33,582 nucleotides of DNA from Methylobacter sp. (GCA_002928495.1 PERF01000015.1:1-33582), one strand, 5' to 3'; positions 25,189 to 33,582 are shown, counted from the first letter of the stretch. Numbers and translations are program-made. Notes: generated by a model not told the origin, from the sequence alone.

Positions 25189-26226
25189 ATGCCAAATGCA
25201 AAACAGATGACTTTCGAATTTACCGGCCGAGGCGGCGAGTATTTTCGTATCTGGATGGTAAACACCTGTTTAAGCATTGTTACTTTAGGAATTTATTCAG
25301 CCTGGGCCAAAGTCCGGCGTAATCAGTACATTTACCGGCACACGCTACTGGATGGTTCGGGCTTTGATTACCACGGCGACCCGAAAAGCATTTTAAAAGG
25401 GCGGATTATGGCCGTGGTTTTGTTCGGAGGTTATTCGCTGATTAGCCAATTCAACCAGCAGGCCGGTTTAGTAGCGTTGGTGCTGATTTTGTTGGTAATG
25501 CCCTGGTTGTTGGTGCGTTCGCTGTGTTTTAAATTGCATAATACCAGCTACCGGGGATTACGCTTCGCATTTCACGGCAGTGTGAAAGGGGCCTTTGTCA
25601 ATTTACTGGGGTTGCCGATACTGGGGTTACTGACTTTTGGCGTGCTGTGGCCATGGGTACAACGCCGCATGGTGGGTTACGTGCGTGAAAACAGTGCTTA
25701 CGGCAATCTGCAGTTTAGTTTTGAGGCCGGAACGGGGCAGTTTTACCGCGCCTATGCCATGATTGTGCCGATTGTAATTTTTATTTTTGTGCTCTTGATG
25801 AGCTCGGTGTACTTATTAGGCAGTTTAGGTGCAATTCCCATCCAAGAAGCCAAGCTGACCCCCGTTAGCTCTTTCGCGGCGGCGTTAGGTACCTACTTGG
25901 CGTTGTTTGTGCTGGTTATGCCGTACTTGGAAGCCAGGCTGCAGAACTTGGTTTGGAACCACACAGCCTTAAATAGCCATCAGTTTTCCGCCGATTTACG
26001 CGCCAGGGATTTGTTATGGATCATGTCGGCTAACTTGTTTTTGATTGTACTTACCTTGGGGTTCTATAAACCTTACGCGGAAATCCGTTTGTTGCGCTAC
26101 CGGCTGGAACACATACACTTGCTGCCGTATGGTGACCTGGATCAATTCACTGCGGGGCTGCAGAGCCAGGCATCGGCGGCCGGCGAGGAAATCAGCGATA
26201 TGTTTGACTTTGATATATCCTTGTAA
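25189..26226 (+). CDS. DUF898 (YjgN-like) membrane protein
   Basis: A 345-residue polytopic inner membrane protein. It opens with FEFTGRGGEYFRIWMVN and LGIYSAWAKVRRNQYIYRHT, the diagnostic start of DUF898, and this motif returns near the C-terminus as LGFYKPYAEIRLLRYRLEH, which suggests an internal repeat. About six hydrophobic segments are visible. The SD is AGGAG. Its TAA is followed at once by the ATG of the M48 protease gene, so the two are co-transcribed. The biochemical role of DUF898 is unknown. Confidence 0.9.
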   Translation: MPNAKQMTFEFTGRGGEYFRIWMVNTCLSIVTLGIYSAWAKVRRNQYIYRHTLLDGSGFDYHGDPKSILKGRIMAVVLFGGYSLISQFNQQAGLVALVLILLVMPWLLVRSLCFKLHNTSYRGLRFAFHGSVKGAFVNLLGLPILGLLTFGVLWPWVQRRMVGYVRENSAYGNLQFSFEAGTGQFYRAYAMIVPIVIFIFVLLMSSVYLLGSLGAIPIQEAKLTPVSSFAAALGTYLALFVLVMPYLEARLQNLVWNHTALNSHQFSADLRARDLLWIMSANLFLIVLTLGFYKPYAEIRLLRYRLEHIHLLPYGDLDQFTAGLQSQASAAGEEISDMFDFDISL

Positions 26227-27255
26227 ATGCCGGTAACAGGGGTTTATTTCGACGGCCAAAGCTCAAAACGCCAGAGCGTAACGCTGGAGCTGGCTCAAGG
26301 TGTTTTAAAGCTTAACAGCGATAGCGCGCAGTTTAGCGTGCCCGCCGGCGAACTGAAGATTGCGCCCCCGCTGGGCCGCGCGGCGCGGGTGATTTATTTA
26401 CCCGGCGGAGCGCATTGCGAAATCGCGCAAGAGGATTTTGAAACGCTGTTTCCGGATCAGGCCAAGGCTTTAGTGCCCCTGCTTGAACAGCATTGGCCGG
26501 CGGTTGCGGCAGCGTTGGTTATTACGCTGGCCGTGGTGGCGGCCGCTTATGTTTGGGGCTTACCTTATGCCGCCGAAGTCACCGCCGGTAAAATTCCACC
26601 TGCCATATCGGCCAGGCTGGACCGGCAAGTGTTGGCCAATTTTGATGAGGTCTGGTTTGAACCCAGCCAGCTTCCCGCTGACCGTCGCCAGGCAATCTCT
26701 CAAGCTTTTAATGGCTTGGTATTTCCGGATGCGGGTAAACCGGGCGAGCTGATTTTCCGCCTTAGTCCGAAGTTAGGCGCCAATGCGTTTACTTTTCCCG
26801 GCGGCAGTATTGTCGTGCTGGATGACTTGGTCAATCTGGCCGACAATGATCAGGAAATTATCGCCGTTTTAACGCACGAGGCCGGCCATGCCCATGACCA
26901 TCATGCCATGCGGCAGATGCTACAAGCATCGGTGGTTGGCATGGTAACGCTTTGGTACGTGGGGGATATCAGCCATTTGTTATCGGTAATAACAACAGTA
27001 TTGCTGCAGACGCGCTATTCGCGCGAATTTGAACGGAATGCCGACGCTTTCGCCGTCACCTTGTTGCACGCCAATCATTTATCCGGATTGTCGTTGGCCG
27101 GCATGCTGGAAAAATTACAAAATCAGGGTAAAGACAGCAAACTGCTAAAACAGCTGCCCGCGCCGGATAGCGTTTATAAAGTTTTGAATTACCTATCTAC
27201 ACACCCCGATACCGACGAACGCATAAAAATGTTACGCGCTACGGAACGCCCCTAG
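26227..27255 (+). CDS. M48 family metalloprotease, membrane anchored
   Basis: A 342-residue protein. Residues 1-95 form a soluble beta-rich domain, followed by one membrane segment (about 95-117), then the protease domain. The zinc motif is HEAGH (217-221) in LTHEAGHAHDHHAMRQM, and the third ligand lies in REFERNADAFAV. It is a member of the HtpX/YfgC/Oma1 clan. The N-terminal domain before the membrane segment resembles that seen in M48 proteins encoded beside DUF898. The gene starts directly after the DUF898 stop, which suggests a functional pair, perhaps a protease acting on or regulated by the membrane protein; that is inference. Confidence 0.9.
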   Translation: MPVTGVYFDGQSSKRQSVTLELAQGVLKLNSDSAQFSVPAGELKIAPPLGRAARVIYLPGGAHCEIAQEDFETLFPDQAKALVPLLEQHWPAVAAALVITLAVVAAAYVWGLPYAAEVTAGKIPPAISARLDRQVLANFDEVWFEPSQLPADRRQAISQAFNGLVFPDAGKPGELIFRLSPKLGANAFTFPGGSIVVLDDLVNLADNDQEIIAVLTHEAGHAHDHHAMRQMLQASVVGMVTLWYVGDISHLLSVITTVLLQTRYSREFERNADAFAVTLLHANHLSGLSLAGMLEKLQNQGKDSKLLKQLPAPDSVYKVLNYLSTHPDTDERIKMLRATERP

Positions 27256-27338
27256 TTTTAATGAGGCCAACCGGCTTGGTCTGATGCTTATTGTATGATA
27301 GTTTGTGGCTTGGTTTTTCACTTCCTGAGGATAGTTTC

Positions 27339-28334
27339 TTGAGCGAGCCGACAACTGATCCGTTCAGCATGATTATGAAATGCGTCGCCTACCAGCAAGG
27401 TCACAGCCTGGGCGACATCAGCATTGAAGCGATCAGCGAAGTTCTCAAATTGGAGCATACTTTTGTCTGGCTGGGTTTACGGGAACCCGATCAGGGTTTG
27501 CTGTTTAAAATTCAGGAGGAGTTCGGGCTGCACGAGCTGGCGATTGAAGACGCCTGCACCGCCCACCAGCGCCCTAAAATCGAAGAATACGGCGATACGG
27601 TGTTTTTAGTGCTGCATACCGCCATCCTAACCGATACCGGAGTCGATATCGGTGAAACCCATATTTTTGCCGGGCCGCGCTTTCTGGTGACCGTGCGCCA
27701 CGGTTCCTCGCGCAGCCACGAGAAAGTCAGAACCCGTTGCGAAGCCATGCCCAGGCAGCTGGCCAGGGGGCCGGGCTTTGCTTTGTATTCGATTATGGAT
27801 TTTATAGTCGACAATTACGTACCCATTCTTGACGGCTTGCAGCAACGTTTTGAGGCATTGGAAGCGGCGATTTTTGCCAATCATCCCAGCCGCCAGACCA
27901 TGGAAGGCTTGTATGAGTTAAAACGGGAATTGCTCATGCTGCATGGCGCTATTATCCCCATGATCGATATTTGCAACGAGCTGATGCGTTTCCATAGCGC
28001 CGTCGTGCCCAAGGATGTCAGTGTCTATTTCCGCGATGTTGCCGACCATATCAAACGCATCGACCACAGCATATCGGCAATCCGTGAGATGCTGATTTCC
28101 GCCATGCAAGTGCATTTGACGTTTGAAACTGTCCGGCAAAACGAAGTCGTCAAACGCTTGGCCGGCTGGGGCGCGATTTTGGCGATCCCGACCATGGTGT
28201 TCAGCTGGTACGGCATGAACTTCAAGTATATGCCGGAATTGAACTGGCCATTCAGCTATCCGCTGGTCATCGGCGCGGTGTTAATCGGCAGTGCGCTGGT
28301 TTACCGCAGGCTGCACAAGGGTGGCTGGCTGTAG
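27339..28334 (+). CDS. corA: Magnesium/cobalt transporter CorA
   Basis: I choose a TTG start at 27339 (331 aa), because TGAGGA lies 8 bases upstream and the resulting length fits CorA. The frame is open to 27291, and an ATG at 27369 is a shorter option without an SD. The large cytoplasmic domain (about 1-265) has VWLGLREPDQGLL and AIEDACTAHQRPKIEEYGD, typical CorA segments. Two C-terminal membrane helices are separated by YGMN (GMN at 292-294), the ion-selectivity motif. It forms a pentameric channel for Mg2+ uptake. It is preceded by the M48 gene and followed by a methyltransferase gene, with no clear functional link. Confidence 0.93.
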   Translation: MSEPTTDPFSMIMKCVAYQQGHSLGDISIEAISEVLKLEHTFVWLGLREPDQGLLFKIQEEFGLHELAIEDACTAHQRPKIEEYGDTVFLVLHTAILTDTGVDIGETHIFAGPRFLVTVRHGSSRSHEKVRTRCEAMPRQLARGPGFALYSIMDFIVDNYVPILDGLQQRFEALEAAIFANHPSRQTMEGLYELKRELLMLHGAIIPMIDICNELMRFHSAVVPKDVSVYFRDVADHIKRIDHSISAIREMLISAMQVHLTFETVRQNEVVKRLAGWGAILAIPTMVFSWYGMNFKYMPELNWPFSYPLVIGAVLIGSALVYRRLHKGGWL

Positions 28335-28369
28335 ATCCAATCAACCGCGGTATTACTTTTTTAACCAAC

Positions 28370-29069
28370 ATGAATTCAAAAAAGCGACCTTTATGGGTTT
28401 CGATCAAGCGTTTTATCCGGCAAAACATCGCTAAACCCCACGATAAAATTTCATTTTTATACCAATTAAAATCGGGTGCGGAAATACTGGATGTCGGTTG
28501 CGGCAATAACTCGCCATTTCTAGTCAAAACGATTTTACCGGATTGTGTTTATACCGGTATTGATATTGGCGATTATAATCAAACCCGACCCAATCTTGCC
28601 GATCATTATATTGTTACCGGCCCGGAAGATTTTGCCGGGCAAATCAGTCGGTTTAAAGATTGTTTTGATGCGGTAATTTCCACGCATAATATCGAACACT
28701 GTTATGAACGGGAAAAGACCGTCGCTGCCATGCTTGATGCAGTCAGGCCAGGCGGGCAGCTTGATGACTTTTCCTTGCGAGCAGAGTGTCAACTTTCCCA
28801 GTAGAAAAGGGACGTTAAATTATTATGATGATCCTACGCATCGGGATTTGCCGCCGGATTTTAATAGCCTGATAAAGCAAATAAAAGCCAAAAATTTTGC
28901 GGTGGAAGTGGCTATTTCAAGCCATAAGCCGTTTGTATTCTGGGTTATTGGTTGTCTTAATGAATGGCGTTCAAAAACAAATAATCATACGGACTATTCC
29001 ACATGGGCGTTTTACGGTTTTGAATCGATTATTAAAGCCAGAAAGCTAAAAGCCGCGGATACGGAGTAA
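28370..29069 (+). pseudogene. Class I SAM-dependent methyltransferase, frameshifted in this sequence
   Basis: The N-terminal frame has SAM motif ILDVGCGNNSPF (Asp41 to Gly45), an acidic loop VYTGIDIGDYN and ISTHNIEHCYEREKTVAAML. Just after RPGGQL (28745-28762) the frame breaks: the original frame ends at 28804, while MTFPCEQSVNFPSRKGTLNY continues one frame over to the stop at 29069. Either one extra base or two missing bases at 28762-28764 would explain it (for example a shortened T run in CTT-TTG-ATG). Repaired length is about 233 aa. The substrate is unknown; the PCEQSVNFPSRKGTLNYYDD segment resembles methyltransferases found in sugar or surface polysaccharide loci. No such locus is seen here. 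Confidence 0.75.
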
Positions 29070-29073
29070 AGCG

Positions 29074-29087
29074 TTAGCGCAAGCTAA
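29074..29087. terminator. Small stem-loop between convergent genes
   Basis: TTAGC (29074-29078) and GCTAA (29083-29087) flank a GCAA loop in the 14-bp gap where the methyltransferase and hydroxypyruvate isomerase genes converge. It is short and lacks a long T-run, so it would be at best a weak terminator. Confidence 0.25.
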
Positions 29088-29860
29088 TATTGAATTTTTA
29101 ACCAGTCAAAATTATCCGTCAAGTTCGCTACCGGCTTGTATTCCGCGCCAATCCAGCCTGGGTAACCGGATTTTGCAATGGTAGCGAATATCTGGGGAAA
29201 ATCGATTGCGCCGGTGCCGGGTTGGCCGCGTCCGGGGCAGTCGGCAAACTGGATATGGCCGATGCGGGCCCAATGCCGGGTGATAAAATCGGTCATGTTT
29301 TGCTGCATACGGTGTTGATGGTAAATATCGTATTGCATGAACAGGTTGGGGTGGTTGAGTTGTTCCAGCACTTCAAGCATCTGATCGCCGGTGCTAATGA
29401 TAAAGCCCGGCATATCCAGCGTATTGATGGCCTCGAAAACGGTTTTCACACCCAGCGTTTGCATGCCATCCGCCGCATATTGCAAGTTGGTAATAAACGT
29501 CCCCCAATAGTCGGCCAGATTTTCCGGATTCAGACAGCGGCCCGGCAAAACGTTGACGGCCTGGGGTTTTAAGATGTCGGCATAAGCCATGGCCTGATCG
29601 ACGGACTGACGGAATTGCGCGTGTTTTTCCGGTACGCAGGCCAGGCCCTCGCCGCCTTGTAGCAAGTCGTCGGCGGCGATATTGAATAACACCAGTTGCA
29701 GTTCCAGGCGGTCCAGTTCCTGTCGGATTTGTTGTGCGCTTAAACTATACGGAAACTGCATTTCAACGGCACTAAAACCGGCTTGTCGGGCGGCTTGAAA
29801 GCGTTGCGGCAGTTCCAGTTCGGTAAACAGCAGACTCAGGTTGGCGCTAAATTTCAACAT
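29084..29860 (-). CDS. hyi: Hydroxypyruvate isomerase
   Basis: A 258-residue TIM-barrel protein of the AP-endonuclease-2/xylose-isomerase-like superfamily. It begins LKFSANLSLLFTELELPQRF, the Hyi opening. It carries FEAINTLDMPGFI, the helix-loop MQYDIYHQHRMQQN, GHIQFADCPGRGQPGTGAIDF and the terminal GAEYKP, which provide the metal-binding Glu, Asp, His and Glu residues. It interconverts hydroxypyruvate and tartronate semialdehyde in the cytoplasm. Its start overlaps the 3' end of the reductase gene by 14 bases, so the two enzymes are made together and would link hydroxypyruvate to glycerate. No glyoxylate carboligase is nearby. The family also includes the related OtnI 2-oxo-tetronate isomerases, a less likely alternative. 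Confidence 0.88.
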   Translation of the reverse strand: MLKFSANLSLLFTELELPQRFQAARQAGFSAVEMQFPYSLSAQQIRQELDRLELQLVLFNIAADDLLQGGEGLACVPEKHAQFRQSVDQAMAYADILKPQAVNVLPGRCLNPENLADYWGTFITNLQYAADGMQTLGVKTVFEAINTLDMPGFIISTGDQMLEVLEQLNHPNLFMQYDIYHQHRMQQNMTDFITRHWARIGHIQFADCPGRGQPGTGAIDFPQIFATIAKSGYPGWIGAEYKPVANLTDNFDWLKIQY

Positions 29861-30737
29861 GCGGCGATTGATACAATTTAATCAAGGTGGCGGGATCGTG
29901 TTCCAAAAAGCCGTGGCTGCCGTGCACTTGCATAAGCTGGGCCGCCAAGGCGGACAGCGGGATTGCGCTACCCAGCTGTTTGCCGGTCTCCACGGCCATG
30001 TTCAAATCCTTAAGCAAGGTTTTAACCCGCCATTTAACCGGTTCAAAAGTGCCGGAAGCCATCAAAGGTGCGGTGATTTGCAGGGGCTTGGAATCGGCAA
30101 AACCACCTGCCAAGGCTTCCGGTATACGGCTGGCATCGACACCAGCTTGCGCGGCCAGCGCCATCATTTCGGCGATGACCATAACATTGCAGCTCACGAT
30201 CATCTGATTGCAGATTTTCGTCAGCTGGCCGCTGCCCACCGGGCCCATGTGAGTCAACTGCCGGTACAGGGGCGCCAGCACTTCCCGGGCCACGGCAATA
30301 TCGCTATCGGTGCCGCCGGCCATGATGGCCAGGGTGCCTTGTTCGGCCCCGGCCACGCCGCCCGATACCGGGGCATCCACCCAGCGCATGCCGCAGTGCC
30401 GGTCTAGGGCCGCTGCCAACTCACGGGTGGTTTCGGGGCGGATGCTGGAAAGATCGAGCACCAGTTGGCCGGGTCGACCCTGGGGCAGAATATGGCCGGT
30501 GACCACCTGGGCCACGGCTTCACTGTCGGCCAGACACAGCAGAATGATGTCGGAAGCCGCCACCAGCGCTGCGATGGATTCACAGGCCAGCGCGCCGGCG
30601 GCGACTGCCGGTATTAGCTTATCGGGCGTGCGGTTCCAGCTATGGACGCGGTAGCCTGCTTTCAGCAGGCGTAAGGTCATGGGCAAGCCCATCAGGCCGA
30701 TGCCTATGAAACCCAGGGTAAAATTTTTTTTGTTCAT
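29847..30737 (-). CDS. 2-hydroxy-3-oxopropionate (tartronate semialdehyde) reductase
   Basis: I choose ATG 30737 (296 aa; enzymes of this family are about 290-300) over a TTG at 30758. It is a beta-hydroxyacid dehydrogenase with NAD(P)-binding GIGLMG (12-17), the substrate motif DAPVSGG (121-127) and the catalytic lysine Lys174 in GSGQLTKICNQM. GlxR/GarR and 3-hydroxyisobutyrate dehydrogenase share this plan. The neighbouring hydroxypyruvate isomerase, with which it overlaps by 14 bases, is the reason for preferring the tartronate semialdehyde activity. It would reduce tartronate semialdehyde to D-glycerate. Confidence 0.85.
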   Translation of the reverse strand: MNKKNFTLGFIGIGLMGLPMTLRLLKAGYRVHSWNRTPDKLIPAVAAGALACESIAALVAASDIILLCLADSEAVAQVVTGHILPQGRPGQLVLDLSSIRPETTRELAAALDRHCGMRWVDAPVSGGVAGAEQGTLAIMAGGTDSDIAVAREVLAPLYRQLTHMGPVGSGQLTKICNQMIVSCNVMVIAEMMALAAQAGVDASRIPEALAGGFADSKPLQITAPLMASGTFEPVKWRVKTLLKDLNMAVETGKQLGSAIPLSALAAQLMQVHGSHGFLEHDPATLIKLYQSPHVEI

Positions 30738-30820
30738 GTGTGATCTTTTCGTTGCCAACCGGGGTCTGTGTTAAGGTTGGAAACATCATAGCATTTTGAT
30801 TTTGGCGGATAGGTGTAAAA

Positions 30821-32509
30821 ATGTACATTAAATGGCTTGCGGTAAGCGGGCTAACGCTGATTTTAGGATTACCGTCCGCGCTTGCCGCCGGTAAGGCCGC
30901 AATTGCCAGTGCCCATCCTTTGGCGACCGAAGCCGGGTTTGAAATTCTTCACCAAGGCGGCAATGTGTTCGATGCCGCAGTCGCCGTGGCGGCTGCTTTG
31001 GCAGTGGTGGAACCGGCCGGTTCCGGCCTGGGCGGTGGCGGTTTCTGGCTGCTGCATACGGCAGGGAATAATCGCGACATTATGATAGACGGCCGCGAGA
31101 AGGCGCCGCTGGCCGCGCACAAAGATATGTTCTTGGACACCGAAGGCAAGGCCATCCCACAACGCGCGCGCGAAGGCGCGTTGTCGGCCGCTATTCCCGG
31201 TCTGCCGGCCGCGTTGGCGCATGTATCGGAACATTACGGCAAGCTGCCGTTAACCACGGTTTTGGCGCCGGCTATTCGTTACGCCCGCCAGGGTTTTGCG
31301 GTCAGCGCGCATTACCGGAAGTTTCTGGAATTTAGAAAAACCGGCATGCAGGCGTTTCCCGAGGCTGCCGCCATTTTTTTACATGACGGTGAAATCCCGC
31401 CTCTGCATAGCATTTTACGGCAGCCGGATTTGGCCGCTACCCTGGAGCGTCTGGCGGAATCCGGCCGCGACGGGTTTTACCAGGGTAAAGTTGCCGAACA
31501 ACTGGTTGCCGGCGTCAAGCAGGCCGGCGGCATTTGGACTCGGGAGGATTTGGCGCAATACCAAGTCGTTGAACGTCAGCCGGTTACCGGCGAGTACCGG
31601 GGCATGAAGCTGACGTCGGCGGCGCTGCCGTCGTCCGGCGGTATCATTCTAATTGAGGTGCTCAATATTCTGTCTGCTTATGATCTCAGTCAACTTGATG
31701 TCGTCACCCGCAACCACTTGATAATTGAAGCATTTCGCCGGGCCTACCACGATCGCGCCTTGCTGCTGGGCGATGCCGATTTTATCGAGGTGCCCGTCAA
31801 ACAGTTGTTAAGCCCTGATTACGCCGCCGGTTTGCGTAGCAGCATCCGTTTTGACAAGGCGTTGCCCAGTGCGGCGTTGTCGGGTGAAAATACAGACGGC
31901 GAAGAGGGATCGAATACCTCGCATTACTCGATTATGGACGATGAAGGTAATCGGGTTGCCGCTACCGTCAGTATCAATTTTGCGTTCGGCTCGGGGCTGG
32001 TGCCGCCGGGTACCGGCGTGCTGCTGAACAACCATATGGACGATTTTGCGATTAAAACCGGTGCCGCCAATGGCTACGGCTTGGTCGGCGGGTTCGCCAA
32101 TGCCGTGGCGCCGGGTAAGCGTATGTTATCGAGCATGACCCCGGTGTTTTTGGAAAGCGATACGCTGGTGGCGGCGCTGGGTACCCCCGGCGGCAGTCGG
32201 ATTCCCTCCATGGTTACCTTGGCCGCGCTGGCGATGGCGGCCGGTGAAACCGGCCCTGATGCTTGGGTTAGCCGGCCGCGATTTCATCATCAATATCTGC
32301 CCGATGTCGTCGAGTATGAAACAGCCGCTTTTGATGCCGCCATGCTGGAAGGTTTATCGGCTAAAGGCCATCAGCTTAAAGCGGTGCGCTGGGAATACGG
32401 CAACATGCAAGCGGTTGCCTTTAGCAAGGACGATAAAGTCTTGCGTGCGGCCAGCGACCCGCGCGGCGAAGGCCGGGGTTTAGTCAGAACGATAAATCAT
32501 GAGCACTGA
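30821..32509 (+). CDS. ggt: Gamma-glutamyltranspeptidase
   Basis: A 562-residue periplasmic Ntn-hydrolase precursor. Signal peptide residues 1-23 end in LAAG. The self-processing site is NTSHYSIMD, with Thr366 in the place of E. coli Thr391 as new N-terminus and nucleophile. The small subunit has LLNNHMDDF and the loop MLSSMTP (the SS pair that shapes the oxyanion hole). The large subunit has GREKAP, with the arginine that binds the gamma-glutamyl carboxylate. It cleaves glutathione and other gamma-glutamyl compounds. Its last bases overlap the start of the phosphopantetheinyl transferase gene by 11. Confidence 0.94.
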   Translation: MYIKWLAVSGLTLILGLPSALAAGKAAIASAHPLATEAGFEILHQGGNVFDAAVAVAAALAVVEPAGSGLGGGGFWLLHTAGNNRDIMIDGREKAPLAAHKDMFLDTEGKAIPQRAREGALSAAIPGLPAALAHVSEHYGKLPLTTVLAPAIRYARQGFAVSAHYRKFLEFRKTGMQAFPEAAAIFLHDGEIPPLHSILRQPDLAATLERLAESGRDGFYQGKVAEQLVAGVKQAGGIWTREDLAQYQVVERQPVTGEYRGMKLTSAALPSSGGIILIEVLNILSAYDLSQLDVVTRNHLIIEAFRRAYHDRALLLGDADFIEVPVKQLLSPDYAAGLRSSIRFDKALPSAALSGENTDGEEGSNTSHYSIMDDEGNRVAATVSINFAFGSGLVPPGTGVLLNNHMDDFAIKTGAANGYGLVGGFANAVAPGKRMLSSMTPVFLESDTLVAALGTPGGSRIPSMVTLAALAMAAGETGPDAWVSRPRFHHQYLPDVVEYETAAFDAAMLEGLSAKGHQLKAVRWEYGNMQAVAFSKDDKVLRAASDPRGEGRGLVRTINHEH

Positions 32510-33218
32510 GTTCAACCTGCCGCCGCATACGGTGGACTTGTGGCGAGGCACGGTCAGCCACGAGGCACAGCATCCGCTTTTTGACGCCTGGTTAAGCCCG
32601 GATGAGCGCCGGCGCATGTTGCGGTTTAAATTTCCGGCTTTGCAGACTCGGTTTTTGCACATTCGCGGTAGCCTGCGGCAGATAATGGCGGGTTACGTCA
32701 ACGAACCGCCCGAACGTCTGCGCTTTGCTTACAGTGAATTCGGCAAACCGTATTTAGCGGATTATCCCGCGCTGGCATTCAACTTGTCGCATACCGGTGA
32801 TGATTGGATTATTGCCGTGGGCTGTTGTCCGCTGGGCGTGGACCTGGAACACTGCAAGCCCAGGGACAGCTTGCCTGAACTGGTCGGGCGTTTTTTTGCC
32901 GGGCAGGAGGCCGCGTTTTGGCAGGCATTGCCCGAGAGCCGGCGGTTGTCGGCGTTTTATCAGCTGTGGACGTGTAAAGAGGCGTTTTTAAAGGCGACCG
33001 GCCGGGGGATTGCCGCCGGTTTGCAAGACTGCGTGTTGGATACGGACAGTTTTCAGCGCTTTTTACAGGTTCCCAAGGCTTACCAGCCGGCTAGCCAATG
33101 GCAACTTTTAACCCAACACAGCGGTCTTGTTCATTGTGTGGCTTTGGTCTGCCAAAGTTCAGAGCCGCAAACGGTTAGACATAAATCCATCCGGCGCTTA
33201 GAATTGCCAACAGTCTGA
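32499..33218 (+). CDS. 4'-phosphopantetheinyl transferase, Sfp/Gsp type
   Basis: A 239-residue protein with the two Mg2+/CoA-binding motifs of Sfp-type transferases: GVDLE (113-117) and WTCKEAFLKATGRGI (157-171), the W/F-x-x-KEA signature. The conserved FNLSHTGD (94-101) precedes them. The pseudo-dimeric length of about 240 residues separates it from the short AcpS type. It attaches phosphopantetheine to carrier domains of polyketide synthases, peptide synthetases, or fatty acid ACP. No carrier protein or megasynthase gene is in the window, so its client lies elsewhere. It overlaps the ggt stop by 11 bases and may depend on ggt for translation. Confidence 0.93.
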   Translation: MSTEFNLPPHTVDLWRGTVSHEAQHPLFDAWLSPDERRRMLRFKFPALQTRFLHIRGSLRQIMAGYVNEPPERLRFAYSEFGKPYLADYPALAFNLSHTGDDWIIAVGCCPLGVDLEHCKPRDSLPELVGRFFAGQEAAFWQALPESRRLSAFYQLWTCKEAFLKATGRGIAAGLQDCVLDTDSFQRFLQVPKAYQPASQWQLLTQHSGLVHCVALVCQSSEPQTVRHKSIRRLELPTV

Positions 33219-33241
33219 TCGCTACCCAATCAGGTGGAGCC

Positions 33242-33582
33242 ATGAAAAAATTACTTATATTAGCGTTCATTGCAATTCCCGTGCATGCAACCGATATTTA
33301 CCGGTGCGGCCCCGGAAAATATCAACAAAAACCCTGCCCGAACAATCCCAATACCGCACCGGTTGTGTATCAGGACATCAGTAAGGAAGATCAACTGGCG
33401 GCGCAAAAAGCCTATGAGGAACATGCTAAGGAAGTTGCGGAGCAAGAGGCTGCCCGTCAACAACAGCGGGAGATTGAGCACGCCCGGCAGGCGGAGCGCG
33501 ACCGGGCGCTGGCAGCGCAACGCCAGGCGGACGCCGTGCAAGCGATTAACGCCGCGCGGGAACGCGCCGAAATCCGCAGTCG
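33242..33582 (+). CDS. Small secreted coiled-coil protein, C-terminus cut by window edge
   Basis: The frame opens at ATG 33242, with GGTGGAG upstream, and is still open at the window end (113 codons). Residues 1-17 are a signal peptide (MKKLLILAFIAIPVHA). The mature start DIYRCGPGKYQQKPCP has two cysteines (22 and 32) and resembles the N-terminal module of DUF4124-type exported proteins. From about residue 48 onward there is a long charged helix rich in Ala, Gln, Glu and Arg (EEHAKEVAEQEAARQQQREI), probably a coiled coil. I do not recognise a specific function. It follows the phosphopantetheinyl transferase gene by 23 bp. Confidence 0.75.
   Translation, partial: MKKLLILAFIAIPVHATDIYRCGPGKYQQKPCPNNPNTAPVVYQDISKEDQLAAQKAYEEHAKEVAEQEAARQQQREIEHARQAERDRALAAQRQADAVQAINAARERAEIRS

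Noticed and set aside
29841-30407. 188-codon plus-strand open frame antisense to the reductase gene
   Set aside because: The minus-strand dehydrogenase has all catalytic motifs; the antisense product is His/Gln-rich without homology signals.

Overview
This is an ordinary-looking chromosomal stretch of a gammaproteobacterium with mid-range GC. The gene set (CtaB, RsmD, CoaD, YfhL-type ferredoxin, EngB, di-haem cytochrome c4, DsbA, Pol I, CorA, GGT) is housekeeping, with no phage, transposon, CRISPR or tRNA visible. The protein style, and the hydroxypyruvate isomerase/tartronate-semialdehyde reductase pair, would suit a methanotroph of the order Methylococcales. That placement is an inference from general resemblance, not a demonstrated identity.

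Layout. 1-5138: a mostly minus-strand block with rlmL/rlmKL (cut by the left edge), an FKBP isomerase, a lytic-transglycosylase-like lipoprotein, a plus-strand double-PilZ protein, ybiB/trpD2 and ctaB. 5241-10111 (+): a pair of M16 peptidase genes, rsmD, coaD, a 2[4Fe-4S] ferredoxin and an exported dienelactone hydrolase. 10205-15068 (+): an RND efflux adaptor and pump, then a DUF2058 protein. 15082-18166 (-): cytochrome c4, dsbA and a GGDEF diguanylate cyclase. 18274-22285 (+): engB, lemA with two TPM-domain genes, and a TIGR01777 epimerase. 22288-25017 (-): polA. 25189-29069 (+): a DUF898 membrane protein with an M48 protease, corA and a SAM methyltransferase. 29084-30737 (-): hydroxypyruvate isomerase and tartronate-semialdehyde reductase. 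30821 to the end (+): gamma-glutamyltranspeptidase, an Sfp-type phosphopantetheinyl transferase and a small secreted coiled-coil protein cut by the right edge.

The best candidate for something undescribed is a small RNA on the minus strand at about 18911-19014, converging on the 3' end of engB. It has an AT-rich upstream element, plausible -35/-10 boxes, a two-step stem capped by a C6-containing loop, and an 11-bp intrinsic terminator followed by U6. Spot 42 of enterics and ErsA of Pseudomonas sit at the corresponding engB-side position, so this may be a distant positional counterpart.

A second window-wide pattern is frame disruption. Five otherwise well-conserved genes (two M16 peptidases, cytochrome c4, the first TPM gene, the methyltransferase) each carry one small indel and no other decay. 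This looks more like base-level sequence error than real pseudogenisation, but raw reads are needed to decide.
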